Of a DNA stretch of 64,000 bases, positions 1 to 9,712 are shown piece after piece. The DNA comes from Microbacterium gubbeenense DSM 15944 (lineage in GTDB: Bacteria; Actinomycetota; Actinomycetes; Actinomycetales; Microbacteriaceae). A program made the position numbers and the translations under genes. The notes below the pieces were generated by a model. The model did no database searches, was not told the DNA's origin, and saw only the letters and a program-made list of their open reading frames with translations. Each line of letters begins with the position of its first letter. Position 1 is the first letter of the stretch. Where the stretch lies: contig NZ_AUGQ01000001.1 in NCBI RefSeq assembly GCF_000422745.1, positions 310,001 through 374,000 on the forward strand, given 5' to 3'.

Positions 1-1
1 T

Positions 2-193
2 CTGCGCGCGCTGTCGCCGGCCGCGACGCTCGCGCGCGGCTATGCGATCGCCCAGACGACGGGCGGCACGATCCTCCACGATGCCGCCGATGCCCCCGAC
101 GGCACGGCCTTCACCCTCACGCTCGACAGCGGGGCGCTCACGGCGACCTCGCACGGACAGACGGCGTCCGCGATCATGCCGGACGAAAAGTAG
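2..193 (+). CDS. xseA: Exodeoxyribonuclease VII large subunit, C-terminal fragment
   Basis: Only the last 63 residues are in the window; the gene begins upstream. The fragment reads [20 protein letters not shown] and ends in MPDEK, matching the end of XseA, where the conserved 'LSPxxTLxRGYA' segment precedes the last strands. XseA is the catalytic large subunit of exonuclease VII, a single-strand-specific nuclease. The xseB small-subunit gene starts 10 bp after its stop, the usual partner order, and this is the strongest support for the call. Frame and stop are clear; the rest of the protein cannot be judged. Confidence 0.85.
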   Translation: MRALSPAATLARGYAIAQTTGGTILHDAADAPDGTAFTLTLDSGALTATSHGQTASAIMPDEK

Positions 194-203
194 GATAGAC
201 ACG

Positions 204-425
204 ATGACCGATCAGTCCCCCGACGTTCAAGAGCTCTCGTTCGAGCAGGCCCGCGATGAGCTCGTGCGCGTCGTCTCCGAGCTCGAGCAGGGTTCTCCGA
301 CCCTCGAACATTCCCTCGCCCTCTGGGAACGAGGAGAGGCTCTCGCGAATCGGTGCGAAGAGTGGCTGCTCGGCGCCAAGCGCCGGCTCGACGCGGCCCG
401 CGCCGACGCCGAGGCGTCAGAGTGA
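204..425 (+). CDS. xseB: Exodeoxyribonuclease VII small subunit
   Basis: A 73-residue protein, the normal size for XseB. It shows the family pattern: an N-terminal acidic segment, then '[20 protein letters not shown]' and '[14 protein letters not shown]', the helical hairpin that binds XseA in the cytoplasm. The ATG at 204 is chosen because the match to the family begins there; the frame stays open upstream only by chance. The gene follows xseA by 10 bp. Its TGA overlaps the ATG of the next gene (TGATG), so xseA, xseB and the DUF4245 gene are probably co-transcribed and translationally coupled. Confidence 0.92.
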   Translation: MTDQSPDVQELSFEQARDELVRVVSELEQGSPTLEHSLALWERGEALANRCEEWLLGAKRRLDAARADAEASE

Positions 426-1081
426 TGGCGCGCGCTCCGCGCGAGCCTCGCATTGCCGCACATCTCGGCCGCCCCGAGACGCCCGCAGAAGAGGCCGCGC
501 GCAAAGCCGAGAACTCGAAGAACTATCGGCAGAGCCAGAGCTTCCGCAACCTGATCATCGCGCTCGTCGCCAGCCTCGCGATCGTCGCAGTGGTGTACTT
601 CATCGTGCCGCGCGGGGAGATCGCAGACGCCCCGCAGCCCGATATCGCCGCCACCGCGAGCGAGGTCGCCGAGCAGTTCGATCGCACGGTGATCGTGCCG
701 ACGGCGCCCGATGACTGGGGGAAGAACATCGCCCAGGTCAACCCGGGCAGCCCCTCGGTCTGGTCGGTGAACTACAACGACATTCCGGAAGCGAAGCGCG
801 GGTTCATCAAGTTCGAGCAGGCGTTCGACGCCGATGAGGTGTGGGCGTCTCAGGTGCTGCGCGGCACGTCGCCGTCGGGCACGACGAGGATCGACGGCCT
901 TGAGTGGACCGAGTTCGAGATTCGCGATCCCGAATCCACCGGCAATGTTTCGTACGCTCTCGGAATCCAGGCGGGTTCCGACTACGTGCTCGTCTACGGC
1001 AGCGCCGAACCCGACGTGGCCGCCGTCATCGCATCGTCCGTCGCTGACGATGTCGAACAGTTGAAGAAGGAGTCGGCATGA
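425..1081 (+). CDS. DUF4245 family membrane-anchored protein
   Basis: A 218-residue protein with a basic, charged N-terminus, one transmembrane segment (about residues 45-65, [20 protein letters not shown]) and an extracytoplasmic domain of about 150 residues, so probably a signal-anchored surface protein. The sequence (for example '[14 protein letters not shown]' and '[13 protein letters not shown]') resembles the actinobacterial DUF4245 family, which has no established function and is often found next to xseB and fumC or glpX. Its start overlaps the xseB stop, and its stop overlaps the carbonic anhydrase start (ATGA). A GTG three bases upstream (422) is an alternative start. No catalytic motif was recognised. 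Confidence 0.8.
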   Translation: MARAPREPRIAAHLGRPETPAEEAARKAENSKNYRQSQSFRNLIIALVASLAIVAVVYFIVPRGEIADAPQPDIAATASEVAEQFDRTVIVPTAPDDWGKNIAQVNPGSPSVWSVNYNDIPEAKRGFIKFEQAFDADEVWASQVLRGTSPSGTTRIDGLEWTEFEIRDPESTGNVSYALGIQAGSDYVLVYGSAEPDVAAVIASSVADDVEQLKKESA

Positions 1082-1758
1082 CGCAAACCCTCACCCCCAC
1101 CGAGGCATGGCAGCGCATGAAGCGGGGAAACAACCGCTTCGTCGCCGGAGAGCCCAATCACCCCCATCAGGATGTCGCGCGCCGCCACGATCTGGCGGGC
1201 AGCCAGCGTCCGTATGCCGTCCTCTTCGGGTGCAGCGATTCGCGCCTCGCCGCCGAGATCATCTTCGACCTGGGGCTCGGCGACCTGTTCGTCGTGCGCA
1301 ACGCCGGTCAGGTGACGGGCGAGTCGATCATGGGAACGATCGAGTATGCGGTCGATCTGCTCGAGGTTCCGCTGATCGTCGTGCTCGGCCACGACGAGTG
1401 CGGCGCGGTAGCCGCTGCCGTCGACAGCCTCGGCCCGGACGCTCCTCTCCTCGCCCCCGCGATCTGGCGCCAGGTCTCCCCGATCGTTCCGGCGGCACGT
1501 CGTGCGCGCCAGGAGAAGATCGACGCAGGCGAGGACGGCGCGCACATCGACGCGTGGCGCGTCGGACAGCTGCACCTGCGCGATACGATCACAGCGATCC
1601 TCCACTCGTCAGAGATGATCAGCGACGCCGTCGCATCCGGGCGCCTCGGAATCGTGGGCGCGAACTACAAACTTGCAGAGGGCACGGCCGTGCCCGACGT
1701 CATGCTGGGGATCGCGGACGAACCCGCCCCCGCCACCACGGAAAGGACGACGACGTGA
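1078..1758 (+). CDS. Beta-class carbonic anhydrase
   Basis: A 226-residue cytoplasmic enzyme interconverting CO2 and bicarbonate. The beta-class zinc ligands are visible: CSDSR (Cys52, with the Asp54-Arg56 dyad) and GHDECGAV (His105, Cys108). Length and motif spacing are those of bacterial beta-carbonic anhydrases. The start overlaps the DUF4245 stop by four bases, and its own TGA overlaps the GTG of fumC, placing it inside one coupled operon. Bicarbonate supply next to a TCA-cycle gene is plausible, but no functional link is shown by the sequence. Confidence 0.95.
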   Translation: MTQTLTPTEAWQRMKRGNNRFVAGEPNHPHQDVARRHDLAGSQRPYAVLFGCSDSRLAAEIIFDLGLGDLFVVRNAGQVTGESIMGTIEYAVDLLEVPLIVVLGHDECGAVAAAVDSLGPDAPLLAPAIWRQVSPIVPAARRARQEKIDAGEDGAHIDAWRVGQLHLRDTITAILHSSEMISDAVASGRLGIVGANYKLAEGTAVPDVMLGIADEPAPATTERTTT

Positions 1759-3143
1759 CCGAGTACCGCATCGAACACGACACAATGGGCGAGGTGCGCG
1801 TCCCGGCCGACGCGCTCTACCGCGCGCAGACGCAGCGAGCCGTCGATAACTTCCCGATCTCGGGATCGGGCCTCGAGTCGCGCCACATCGCCGCGCTCGC
1901 GCGCATCAAGAAAGCAGCCGCGCTCGCGAACAAGGATCTCGGCACGCTCGATGCCGGCATCGCTGACGCCATCGCCTGGGCCGCCGATCAGATCGTCACG
2001 GGCGAATACGACGCCCAGTTCCCGGTCGACACGTACCAGACCGGGTCCGGCACGAGCTCGAACATGAACATGAACGAGGTGCTCTCCACCCTCGCGACCG
2101 AGAAGCTCGGCAGCGAGGTGCACCCGAACGACCACGTCAACGCGTCGCAGTCGTCGAACGATGTGTTCCCGACGTCCGTGCACGTCGCCGTCACTGAGGC
2201 CCTGCTGCAGGACCTCATCCCGGCGATCGACCACCTGGCGCAGGCGTTCGAACGCAAGGCCGACGAATGGAAGAGCGTCGTCAAGTCGGGCCGAACGCAC
2301 CTGATGGACGCGACGCCGGTCACACTCGGCCAGGAGTTCGGCGGCTATGCGCGCCAGATGCGCCTCGGGATCGAGCGGATCCAGGCAACGATCCCGCGCG
2401 TCGCGGAGGTGCCCCAGGGCGGCACGGCCGTGGGAACCGGCATCAACACGCCGAAGGGGTTCCCGCAGAAGGTCATCGCGAACCTCGTCGCCGAGACCGG
2501 ACTGCCGCTCACCGAGGCCATCGACCACTTCGAGGCCCAGGCGAACCGCGACGGTCTCGTCGAGGCGTCCGGAGCGCTGCGCACCATCGCCGTGTCGCTC
2601 ACGAAGATCAACAACGACCTGCGCTGGATGGGCTCGGGCCCGAACACCGGCCTCGGCGAGATCCACATCCCGGATCTGCAGCCCGGGTCGTCGATCATGC
2701 CCGGCAAGGTCAACCCGGTTCTGCCGGAGGCCGCGCTCATGGTGTGCGCTCGTGTCATCGGAAACGACGCGACGGTCGCATGGGCCGGCGCGTCGGGCGC
2801 CTTCGAGCTCAACGTGGCGATTCCCGTCATGGGCACCGCACTGCTCGAGTCGACCCGCCTGCTCGCGAACGTCTCGCGCACGCTCGCTGACAAGGCCATC
2901 GACGGCCTCGAGGCGAACATCGAGCGCGTCACGGCGCTCGCGGGCATGAGCCCCTCGATCGTGACGCCGCTCAACAAGCTGATCGGCTACGAGGCGGCCG
3001 CGAAGATCGCCAAGCACTCGGTGGCGAAGGGCATCACGGTGCGCGAGGCGGTCATCGACCTCGGCTACGTCGATCGCGGCGACCTGACGGAGGCCCAGCT
3101 CGACGAGAAGCTCGACCTTCTGAGCATGACGCACGCCGGCTGA
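1755..3143 (+). CDS. fumC: Fumarate hydratase, class II
   Basis: A 462-residue class II (iron-independent) fumarase interconverting fumarate and malate in the TCA cycle. The fumarase/aspartase superfamily signature [16 protein letters not shown] is complete. The substrate-binding '[14 protein letters not shown]', '[14 protein letters not shown]' and '[13 protein letters not shown]' blocks are present. The GTG at 1755 overlaps the carbonic anhydrase TGA (GTGA), which together with the start of homology ([17 protein letters not shown]) fixes the start. It is the last gene of the operon and is followed 11 bp later by a strong hairpin terminator. Confidence 0.97.
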   Translation: MTEYRIEHDTMGEVRVPADALYRAQTQRAVDNFPISGSGLESRHIAALARIKKAAALANKDLGTLDAGIADAIAWAADQIVTGEYDAQFPVDTYQTGSGTSSNMNMNEVLSTLATEKLGSEVHPNDHVNASQSSNDVFPTSVHVAVTEALLQDLIPAIDHLAQAFERKADEWKSVVKSGRTHLMDATPVTLGQEFGGYARQMRLGIERIQATIPRVAEVPQGGTAVGTGINTPKGFPQKVIANLVAETGLPLTEAIDHFEAQANRDGLVEASGALRTIAVSLTKINNDLRWMGSGPNTGLGEIHIPDLQPGSSIMPGKVNPVLPEAALMVCARVIGNDATVAWAGASGAFELNVAIPVMGTALLESTRLLANVSRTLADKAIDGLEANIERVTALAGMSPSIVTPLNKLIGYEAAAKIAKHSVAKGITVREAVIDLGYVDRGDLTEAQLDEKLDLLSMTHAG

Positions 3144-3154
3144 TCTGCGCACGC

Positions 3155-3192
3155 GAACGGGCGGAGAGGACAACGGTCCTCTCCGCCCGTTC
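3155..3192 (+). terminator. Intrinsic terminator after fumC
   Basis: Perfect 17-bp inverted repeat (arms 3155-3171 and 3176-3192) around a 4-base loop, followed by a short T-containing stretch (tcgtcgttat overlapping its end). It lies just after the fumC stop and upstream of phoX on the same strand, so it should separate the two transcription units. Confidence 0.85.
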
Positions 3193-3208
3193 GTCGTTAT
3201 CGCCAGGC

Positions 3209-3248
3209 GGTCAGCTCGCGTTCCTCCGGACGTCACCGCCCGTACACC
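3209..3248 (+). promoter_or_regulatory. Candidate tandem PHO box (PhoP-binding direct repeats)
   Basis: Four 7-mers start exactly 11 bp apart at 3209, 3220, 3231 and 3242: GGTCAGC, GTTCCTC, CGTCACC, GTACACC. Actinobacterial PhoP sites are 11-bp direct repeats with core GTTCACC; these units match 5, 5, 5 and 6 of 7 bases. The array ends 73 bp before the ATG of a phosphatase gene, where such a site is expected. PhoP control of phoX is therefore inferred, not shown. Confidence 0.6.
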
Positions 3249-3320
3249 TGAAGTCGATGGGCTGATGTCGAGGGCTCCGCGCTGCGTCGTGGGAGCCACC
3301 GACCTCGACTAGGAGCCCGC

Positions 3321-5714
3321 ATGACGATCAATCTCGGACGCACGATCCTGCCCATGGCCCAGCACGTCAAGGGAAAGCGCAGCGCCGTCACGTGCCAGTT
3401 GAAGTGCAATAACGCCTGTGCGAAGGGCGTGTGCAACACCTCCTCCAACTCCTACTTCCGCGATATCGTCGACGCGCAGCTGTCGCGCCGGGCGCTGCTC
3501 GGATTCGGAGCGGCCGGCGCCGCGGCCATCGTGCTCGCCCCGGCCCTCACGGGCGGATCCAGCGCCGCAGCCGCCGCGGCTCCCGCGGTTCCCGTCGGCC
3601 AGACCGGGGCGTTCGGCTTCACGCCGATCGCGCCCGTCGCCCACACGGTCGACACGTTCGCCGTTCCCGAGGGCTTCGACTGGACGCCGATTCTGCGCTG
3701 GGGCGACCCGCTCTTCGCCGACAGCCCGGCGTTCGACACGTCGAATCAGACGGCCGCCGCACAGGCGCGCCAGTTCGGCTACAACGTCGACTACACCGAC
3801 ATCATCCGCACGTCCGCAACGACGGCGATCCTCTTCGTGAACCACGAGTACACGAACGAGTCGATCATGTTCCCCGCCGACCAGCTCGAGAACGACCTCG
3901 AACGCGTGCGCGGAGTCGGGCTCAAGGCGCACGGCCTGAGCGTGGTCGAGCTGGTCCGCGACGACGAAACCGCCCCCTGGACGCCCGTCGTCGGTGCGCC
4001 CCTCAACCGCCGGTTCCTCGACGACACCGCATATGCCTTCACGGGCCCCGCCGCAGGATCCGAGCTGCTGCGCACGTCCGTCTCTTCCGACGGCACGACC
4101 GCCCTCGGAACGTTCGGAAACTGCGCCGGCGGCACGACCCCGTGGGGCACGATCCTCTCCGGCGAAGAGAACTTCAACGGTTACTTCCGCACTACTGGCA
4201 CCTCCGAGCAGGACGCGCGCTACGGCCTCGCGGACGAACCGACCGTGCGCGGGTGGGAGGAGCTCGATCCGCGCTTCGATGCGCGAAACGCGGGCTTCGA
4301 GAACGAGGTGAACCACTTCGGCTGGATCGTCGAGATCGATCCGACGGATCCGACGTCGACGCCGCGCAAGCACACCGCAATGGGTCGCTTCAAGCACGAG
4401 GGCGCGAACGTGATCCTCGCCTCTGACGGCCGGGCCGTCGCCTACATGGGCGACGATGAGCGCTTCGACTACCTCTACAAGTTCGTCTCGCGCGACGCAT
4501 TCATCGACGGCGACCGCGCGCACAACACCACTCTCCTCGAGAACGGCGACCTCTTCGTCGCGCGATTCGCGGGGAACTCCCCCGAGGCCGAGATCGACGG
4601 CTCGGGCGCCGTGCCGTCCGACGGCGCATTCGACGGGACGGGAGAATGGATCCCGCTCACGCGCAACGGCGAGTCGGTCATCGATGGCATGTCGATCGAC
4701 GAGGTGCTCGTCCACACACGGCTCGCCGCCGACAAGGTGGGCGCGACGAAGATGGACCGTCCCGAGGACGTCGAACCGAACCCGATCACTGGCCGCGTGT
4801 ATGTCGCGTGCACCAACAACACCCAGCGGGGCGTCGATGGCGATCCCGCCGCCGACGAGGTGAACCCGCGCACCGAGAACCGTGATGGCCACATCGTGGA
4901 GATCACGGAGGCCCACGGCGACCAGACGGCGACGACGTTCGGCTGGAACCTCCTGCTCGTCGCGGGCGACCCGGCTCAGAACGGCGCGACCTACTTCTCG
5001 GGATTCCCTGCCGACCAGGTCTCGCCGATCTCCTGCCCCGACAACGTCGCCTTCGACTCCGTCGGAAACCTGTGGATCTCCACCGACGGCCAGCCGGGCA
5101 CGATCGGCTACAACGATGGCCTCTTCCGCGTCGCGCTCGAGGGGCCCGAGCGCGGCAAGGTCGAGCAGTTCCTCTCCGTGCCGCGCGAGGCGGAGACCTG
5201 CGGTCCCGTCATCCACGACGACGAGTGGCACGTCTTCGTCGCCGTTCAGCACCCGGGCGAGGACGGATCCTATGAGGCGCCCACCTCGCAGTTCCCCGAT
5301 GCGATGAAGGACGCCCCGCTCGCATCGGTCGGCGGCTCGGCGTCGGTGCCGCGCCCCGCGGTCGTGCAGGTCCTGCCGATCGCCCGGCCGACACCCACGC
5401 CGACGCCGAGCCCGACGCAGGCGCCGTCTCCGACGCCCACGGCATCGCCGACAGCGAGCCCCGCGCCCTCGCCCAGTGCGACCCCCAGCGCCTCCCCCAC
5501 GGCCGCGCCCGCCGCTCCCTCGCCCACCGCGTCGCCGACCGCCGCACCGACCCCGTCTCCGACCGGAAGCCCTGCTCCCGGCGGGCCCCTGAGCCCCACG
5601 GGCGGCAGCGTCGTCGGCGGCCTGCTGGCGGGCGCCGGCGCGCTCGTCGCCGGCGGATTCGCGATCCTCACGCGCCGCAAGCGCGAGCGGGAGAATCCTG
5701 CCGAGGAGGCCTGA
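3321..5714 (+). CDS. PhoX family (DUF839) Tat-exported phosphatase with wall-anchor-like tail
   Basis: A 797-residue protein of the PhoX/DUF839 family, calcium- and iron-dependent alkaline phosphatases acting outside the cytoplasm. A long N-terminal region carries four cysteines (C25, C29, C33, C38) and a '[11 protein letters not shown]' block, followed by a twin-arginine signal ([16 protein letters not shown], Arg56-57). The central domain (about residues 95-680) holds the family's acidic and 'NHEYTNE', '[19 protein letters not shown]'-like and '[19 protein letters not shown]' blocks. Residues about 690-750 are a Pro/Thr/Ser/Ala stalk. The C-terminus has LSPTGG, a hydrophobic stretch and RRKRE, resembling a sortase signal. 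A PHO-box-like array upstream suggests phosphate-starvation control. Confidence 0.88.
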   Translation: MTINLGRTILPMAQHVKGKRSAVTCQLKCNNACAKGVCNTSSNSYFRDIVDAQLSRRALLGFGAAGAAAIVLAPALTGGSSAAAAAAPAVPVGQTGAFGFTPIAPVAHTVDTFAVPEGFDWTPILRWGDPLFADSPAFDTSNQTAAAQARQFGYNVDYTDIIRTSATTAILFVNHEYTNESIMFPADQLENDLERVRGVGLKAHGLSVVELVRDDETAPWTPVVGAPLNRRFLDDTAYAFTGPAAGSELLRTSVSSDGTTALGTFGNCAGGTTPWGTILSGEENFNGYFRTTGTSEQDARYGLADEPTVRGWEELDPRFDARNAGFENEVNHFGWIVEIDPTDPTSTPRKHTAMGRFKHEGANVILASDGRAVAYMGDDERFDYLYKFVSRDAFIDGDRAHNTTLLENGDLFVARFAGNSPEAEIDGSGAVPSDGAFDGTGEWIPLTRNGESVIDGMSIDEVLVHTRLAADKVGATKMDRPEDVEPNPITGRVYVACTNNTQRGVDGDPAADEVNPRTENRDGHIVEITEAHGDQTATTFGWNLLLVAGDPAQNGATYFSGFPADQVSPISCPDNVAFDSVGNLWISTDGQPGTIGYNDGLFRVALEGPERGKVEQFLSVPREAETCGPVIHDDEWHVFVAVQHPGEDGSYEAPTSQFPDAMKDAPLASVGGSASVPRPAVVQVLPIARPTPTPTPSPTQAPSPTPTASPTASPAPSPSATPSASPTAAPAAPSPTASPTAAPTPSPTGSPAPGGPLSPTGGSVVGGLLAGAGALVAGGFAILTRRKRERENPAEEA

Positions 5715-5725
5715 CCTCGTAACGA

Positions 5726-5765
5726 CGGTGGGGGCGGCGGATCATCGGATCCGCCGCCCCCACCG
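5726..5765. terminator. Bidirectional terminator between phoX and phoH
   Basis: Perfect 17-bp inverted repeat (5726-5742 and 5749-5765) with a 6-base loop. On the plus strand it is followed by 'tttcgtt'. It lies between two convergent genes (ends at 5714 and 5774), so it can serve both. Confidence 0.8.
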
Positions 5766-5773
5766 TTTCGTTC

Positions 5774-7138
5774 CTACGACAGCTCGTCACCCTCCAGCAG
5801 CGACGTGACGAGCGCCGCGATCTCGCTGCGCTCGGAGCGTGTGAGCGTGACGTGCCCGAACAGGCCGTGGCCCTTGAGCGTCTCGATGACGCTCGCGACC
5901 CCATCGTGGCGCCCGACACGCAGGTTGTCGCGCTGCTGCACGTCGTGGGTCAGCACGACCTTCGAGTTCTGGCCGATGCGGCTGAGCACCGTCAGCAGCA
6001 CGTTGCGCTCGAGCGACTGCGCCTCGTCCACGACGACGAATGCGTCGTGCAGGGAGCGCCCGCGGATGTGCGTCAGCGGTAGAACCTCGAGGATCCCGCG
6101 CTGCATCACCTCGTCGAGCACGTTCTCGGAGACGACGGATCCGAGCGTGTCGTAGACGGCCTGGCCCCACGGGTTCATCTTCTCGCCCTGGTCGCCCGGC
6201 AGGTAGCCGAGTTCCTGGCCGCCGACGGCGAACAGCGGGCGGAACACGATGATCCGCTTCTGCTGCTGCCGTTCCAGCACCGCTTCCAGGCCCGCGCACA
6301 GCGCGAGCGCCGACTTGCCGGTGCCCGCGCGTCCGCCGAGCGACACGATGCCGACAGTGGGATCGAGGAGGAGGTCGAGCGCGAGCCGCTGCTCAGCCGA
6401 CCGACCCCGCAGCCCGAACACGTCTCGGTCGCCGCGCACGAGGCGGAACTCGCCATCGCCGCCGGTTACCCGTCCGAGGGCCGATCCCCGCTCCGATTCG
6501 ATCACCAGTCCCGTGTTCGTCGGCAGCCCGATCGCGTCCTCGTGCGAGGCGACCTCCGCCTCGTACAGGTCGCTCATCTCGTCACCCGATACCGAGAGCG
6601 AGGCGAGCCCCGTCCACCCCGAGTCGACGGCCTGCTCGGCGAGGTACTCCTCCGCAGTGATCCCGAGCGCCGCGGCCTTGACGCGCATCGGCACATCCTT
6701 CGACACGACCGTGACCCAGCTGCCGTCGTCCGCAAGGTTGGCGGCGACTGCGAGGATCCGCGTGTCGTTGCCGCCGCCGCGCATGCCGGACGGCAGAACC
6801 GACGCGTCGCTGCTGTTCAGCTCGACGCGGACGGTGCCGCCCGATGCGGTCGGCACCGCGAAGTCGAGACGCCCGTGCTCGACCCTCATCTCGTCGAGAT
6901 AGCGCAGCGCCTGTCGCGCGAAGTAGCCGATCTCCGGGTCGTGACGTTTGTTCTCAAGCTCCGTGATCACAACGATCGGGATGACGACCGCATGCTCGGC
7001 GAAGCGGAACAGCGCCCGCGGATCGCTCAGGAGCACGGAGGTGTCGAGCACGTACGTGCGCAGCGCCGTGTCGCTCTCAGAGCTCGCGTTCTCGCCCGCT
7101 TCGGTGGCCTTCATGGTGACGTCGGTCACGACCCACAC
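5774..7138 (-). CDS. PhoH family protein with N-terminal PIN domain
   Basis: A 454-residue PIN-PhoH fusion. The PIN nuclease domain begins at '[12 protein letters not shown]' (about residues 28-150), with the acidic residues expected of this fold. The C-terminal PhoH ATPase (about 240-454) has Walker [14 protein letters not shown] and Walker [12 protein letters not shown]. Family members (PhoH2-type) are described as RNA helicase/ribonucleases. Despite the name and the phoX neighbour, no direct tie to phosphate is visible. The first ATG (7138) is used; an ATG eight codons later is also possible, since homology starts near '[10 protein letters not shown]'. It is a single-gene unit reading away from uppS. 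Confidence 0.92.
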   Translation of the reverse strand: MWVVTDVTMKATEAGENASSESDTALRTYVLDTSVLLSDPRALFRFAEHAVVIPIVVITELENKRHDPEIGYFARQALRYLDEMRVEHGRLDFAVPTASGGTVRVELNSSDASVLPSGMRGGGNDTRILAVAANLADDGSWVTVVSKDVPMRVKAAALGITAEEYLAEQAVDSGWTGLASLSVSGDEMSDLYEAEVASHEDAIGLPTNTGLVIESERGSALGRVTGGDGEFRLVRGDRDVFGLRGRSAEQRLALDLLLDPTVGIVSLGGRAGTGKSALALCAGLEAVLERQQQKRIIVFRPLFAVGGQELGYLPGDQGEKMNPWGQAVYDTLGSVVSENVLDEVMQRGILEVLPLTHIRGRSLHDAFVVVDEAQSLERNVLLTVLSRIGQNSKVVLTHDVQQRDNLRVGRHDGVASVIETLKGHGLFGHVTLTRSERSEIAALVTSLLEGDELS

Positions 7139-7294
7139 TCCCGTTCACCGGGCTGCCGCCCGTTTTCTCGAGTCGACCTGTGGGCCACGAGTCGCGATCC
7201 GAAGGCCGACCCGATCGAGCGCTCTGCCCGATGACTCGACGGTAAATCACATCGGTGCCATTCGGAAGGAGCCGCCGCCGATTTCACTCGGCGT

Positions 7295-8080
7295 TCACTT
7301 GCCGAAGCGGCGGTCTCTCGTCGCGTAGTCGCGGATCGCGCGCAGGAAGTCGACCTCGCGGAGGTCGGGACCGAGCGCCTCCACGAAATAGAACTCGCTG
7401 TGGGCGCTCTGCCACAGCAGGAAGTCGCTGAGCCGCTGTTCGCCCGACGTGCGGATCACGAGGTCCGGATCCCGCTGCCCGCCGGTGTAGAGGTGCTCGC
7501 CGATGACTTCGGGAGTGAGGCTCGAAGCGAGCTCCTCGAGCGTGCCGCCCCGGTCATCATGCTTCTGGATGATCTTGCGCACGGCGTCGACGATCTCGTA
7601 CCGACCGCCGTATCCGACCGCGAGGTTGACGTGCAGACCCGTGTTGTCGCGCGTGAGATCCGCCGCATCGCGCAGCGCCTCGAGCAGATGCTCGGGGAGG
7701 TTGTCCTCGCGCCCCACATGCTGCACACGCCAATCGCCGCGGCGCGACAGCCGACCCGCGAGCCCCGCGATGATCTCGATGAGATCCTGCAGCTCGGCCT
7801 GGTCACGCTTGACGACGTTGTCGTTCGAGAGCAGGTAGAGCGTGACGATGTCGACCCCGATGTCGTCGCACCAGCCGAGGAACTCGACCATCTTGCTCGC
7901 GCCCGCGCGATGGCCGTGAGCCGGCGATTCGAATCCCAGCTGCCGCGCCCAGCGCCTGTTGCCATCGATCATCATCGCGACGTGGTTCGGCACCCGCTCC
8001 AGATCGATCTGGCGACGCAGACGCGACGCATAGAGGCGATAAAGAGGCCCTGTCCCCTCATTCGATCGCGAGCTGTTCAT
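7295..8080 (-). CDS. uppS: Isoprenyl transferase (cis-prenyltransferase)
   Basis: A 261-residue member of the UppS/Z-prenyl diphosphate synthase family, which condenses isopentenyl diphosphate onto allylic diphosphates to make the polyprenyl carrier lipid for cell-wall synthesis. The signature 'HVAMMIDGNRRWARQ' holds the catalytic Asp, and 'LYLLSNDN', the C-terminal 'DLVIRTSGEQRLSDFLLWQSAHSE' and 'FYFVEA' blocks follow. It has the 'short' actinobacterial form, as in mycobacterial Z-farnesyl diphosphate synthase, so product chain length is uncertain. The start at 8080 (MNSSRSNEG) is preferred because homologues begin near 'GPLYRLY'; an ATG at 8107 would add nine residues. The next gene is divergent. 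Confidence 0.92.
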   Translation of the reverse strand: MNSSRSNEGTGPLYRLYASRLRRQIDLERVPNHVAMMIDGNRRWARQLGFESPAHGHRAGASKMVEFLGWCDDIGVDIVTLYLLSNDNVVKRDQAELQDLIEIIAGLAGRLSRRGDWRVQHVGREDNLPEHLLEALRDAADLTRDNTGLHVNLAVGYGGRYEIVDAVRKIIQKHDDRGGTLEELASSLTPEVIGEHLYTGGQRDPDLVIRTSGEQRLSDFLLWQSAHSEFYFVEALGPDLREVDFLRAIRDYATRDRRFGK

Positions 8081-8172
8081 CACTCGAAGACGATACCGCG
8101 CCCGCATGCGCGACGCGTGAACTGAGGCGTCATGTGTCGCAGGGAGAATACCTCGCCGCGTAGGCTCGACGA

Positions 8173-8907
8173 ATGGCCCCCCGATCCTCCGATCACCCGT
8201 CGGACACCGACGCCCCCATGCCGCGACTCCCCCTCATCGAAGCGGAACAGCCCCTCGCCGAGGCGAAGCCGAGCTGGCGCGGTTGGATCCACGCAGGCAC
8301 CGTCCCCGTCGCCCTCGTGGCGGGCATCGTACTGATCGTCCTCGCCGAGGGCGCGCCAGCGAAGTGGGCCTCCGCCGTGTTCACGCTGTCGTCGTTGCTG
8401 CTCTTCGGCAACTCCGCCGTATACCACCGCTTCGACTGGGGGCCGAAGGTGAAGGGCGTGCTCAAGCGGATCGACCACGCCAACATCCTGCTCCTGATCG
8501 CGGGCACCTACACGCCGATCGGAGTACTGGCCCTCCCCCCGCGCGACGGCGCGATCCTCCTCGCCTGCGTATGGGGCGGCGCGATCCTCGGGATCCTCTT
8601 CCGCGTACTGTGGATCGGCGCGCCGCGCTGGCTGTACGTCGCGCTCTACCTCGCGCTCGGCTGGGCGGCCGTGATGTACATGCCGGCGCTGTTCCGGGCG
8701 AACCTCGCGATGATGATCCTCGTTGTCGTCGGCGGCCTGCTCTACTCTCTCGGCGCCGTCATGTACGCGATGAAGCGGCCGAACCCCTGGCCGAATCACT
8801 TCGGGTTCCACGAGCTCTTCCACGTGTGCACCGTGATGGCATTCCTCTGCCATTGGGCCGGCGCGCTGCTGCTCGCGATCGACCCGCCGTTCAACGCGGG
8901 TCTGTAG
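8173..8907 (+). CDS. trhA: Hemolysin III family (YqfA/TrhA) seven-helix membrane protein
   Basis: A 244-residue polytopic membrane protein of the hemolysin III/PAQR-like family. Family blocks are visible: 'SSLLLFGNSAVYHRFDW' after the first helices, 'RIDHANILLLIAGTYTPI', and the terminal 'GFHELFHVCTVMAFLCHW', whose histidines and Ser/Asp residues form the putative metal site. Seven hydrophobic segments are apparent. Bacterial members are linked to membrane energetics homeostasis; hemolytic activity should not be assumed. An internal ATG at 8218 could be used instead. The 3' end overlaps the convergent small membrane gene by 17 bp. Confidence 0.9.
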   Translation: MAPRSSDHPSDTDAPMPRLPLIEAEQPLAEAKPSWRGWIHAGTVPVALVAGIVLIVLAEGAPAKWASAVFTLSSLLLFGNSAVYHRFDWGPKVKGVLKRIDHANILLLIAGTYTPIGVLALPPRDGAILLACVWGGAILGILFRVLWIGAPRWLYVALYLALGWAAVMYMPALFRANLAMMILVVVGGLLYSLGAVMYAMKRPNPWPNHFGFHELFHVCTVMAFLCHWAGALLLAIDPPFNAGL

Positions 8908-9193
8908 GACCCGTTTCGTTCGGCTCCGCGTCGGCCGCGGGTGCGCCATCGGCGCCAGCGTCGGACTCGGATGCCGCCGCCTCCTCCGCGTCCAGCATCT
9001 CCTGCACCTCGGCGCGGTATTTGACCCGACGGATGCGCCGCAGCATGTCGATGGCGAGCAGCACCACGACGACCGCGAGCAGCGCCACGATGAGGAATCC
9101 GTACGGGCCCGGCGTCACGTCCTCGGGCTTGACCGTCGGCGTCGGAACCGGGGTTTCCAAGAGTCCCGTGCGAACGGCGGCGAGGATGTGCAT
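8891..9193 (-). CDS. Small single-pass membrane protein of unknown function
   Basis: A 100-residue protein with a Pro/Thr-rich N-terminus, one clear transmembrane helix (about residues 33-50, FLIVALLAVVVVLLAIDML), a basic stop-transfer stretch (RRIRRVKYR) and an acidic, Ala/Asp/Glu-rich tail. Topology should be N-out with the acidic tail in the cytoplasm. No family was recognised. It converges on trhA (17-bp overlap) and is divergent from the DUF4307 gene, with 71 bp between the two starts. Coding potential is supported by the coherent membrane-protein architecture and codon use; function is unknown. Confidence 0.75.
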   Translation of the reverse strand: MHILAAVRTGLLETPVPTPTVKPEDVTPGPYGFLIVALLAVVVVLLAIDMLRRIRRVKYRAEVQEMLDAEEAAASESDAGADGAPAADAEPNETGPTDPR

Positions 9194-9264
9194 CGAGCTT
9201 CTCCCGAGATTGGGCGGCTAACCTTGAACCACCACCCTATTCCTCCCCTGCCTGAGAGGTCCTC

Positions 9265-9657
9265 GTGACGACCAAGGAGCAGCTCGACGACCGATACGGT
9301 CGCACGAGTCGGCGCACTGTCCGGATCTGGATCTCGGTGGTTGCCGCGGTCGCGGCCCTGGTCGCGGTGCTGTACTTCTGGTCGTACTTCAGCGAGACGG
9401 GCAAGAACGTCGACGTCGACGACCTGGGCTTCACCGTCGTCTCCGACAGCGAGACCGAGGTGAGCTTCCGCATCACCTCCGCCCACGATGAGCCGGTCGT
9501 ATGCGTGCTCGAGGCCCTGGACGAAGACTTCGGGAAGGTCGGCTGGCAGGTCGTCGAGCTGCCGCCGACGGGATCCGTCACGAATGATTACGTGCGGTCC
9601 GTGCGCACCCTGGACACGGCGACGACGGGTTACGTGAACAGCTGCGTGCTCCGGTAA
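9265..9657 (+). CDS. DUF4307 family membrane protein
   Basis: A 130-residue protein: short basic N-terminus ('LDDRYGRTSRRTVR'), one transmembrane helix (about residues 22-42), and an extracytoplasmic domain with a 'VVCVLEALDEDFGKVGWQVVELPP' block and a C-terminal Cys, typical of the actinobacterial DUF4307 family (function unknown). The GTG start at 9265 has a purine-rich gaggt six bases ahead. In actinobacteria DUF4307 genes commonly sit directly upstream of greA, as here, which supports the assignment. The two conserved cysteines could form a disulfide outside the cell (inference). Confidence 0.85.
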   Translation: MTTKEQLDDRYGRTSRRTVRIWISVVAAVAALVAVLYFWSYFSETGKNVDVDDLGFTVVSDSETEVSFRITSAHDEPVVCVLEALDEDFGKVGWQVVELPPTGSVTNDYVRSVRTLDTATTGYVNSCVLR

Positions 9658-9712
9658 GTTAGGTCGGATACTGACCTCTCGGATCCCCGTGATCTGTGTA
9701 AGGAGAATCAAC

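Noticed and set aside
3309..5252. Long minus-strand open frame (647 codons) opposite phoX
   Set aside because: Very Arg/Val/Asp-rich translation typical of the reverse strand of a high-GC gene; phoX on the plus strand has clear family motifs.
5388..5577. Apparent tandem DNA repeat in the 3' part of phoX
   Set aside because: It is a Pro/Thr/Ser/Ala linker with varied codons, not a regular nucleotide repeat or CRISPR array.
5774..7138. PhoH as a phosphate-regulated partner of phoX
   Set aside because: No PHO-box-like repeats were seen before phoH, the genes are convergent and separated by a terminator, and the PIN-PhoH family acts on RNA.
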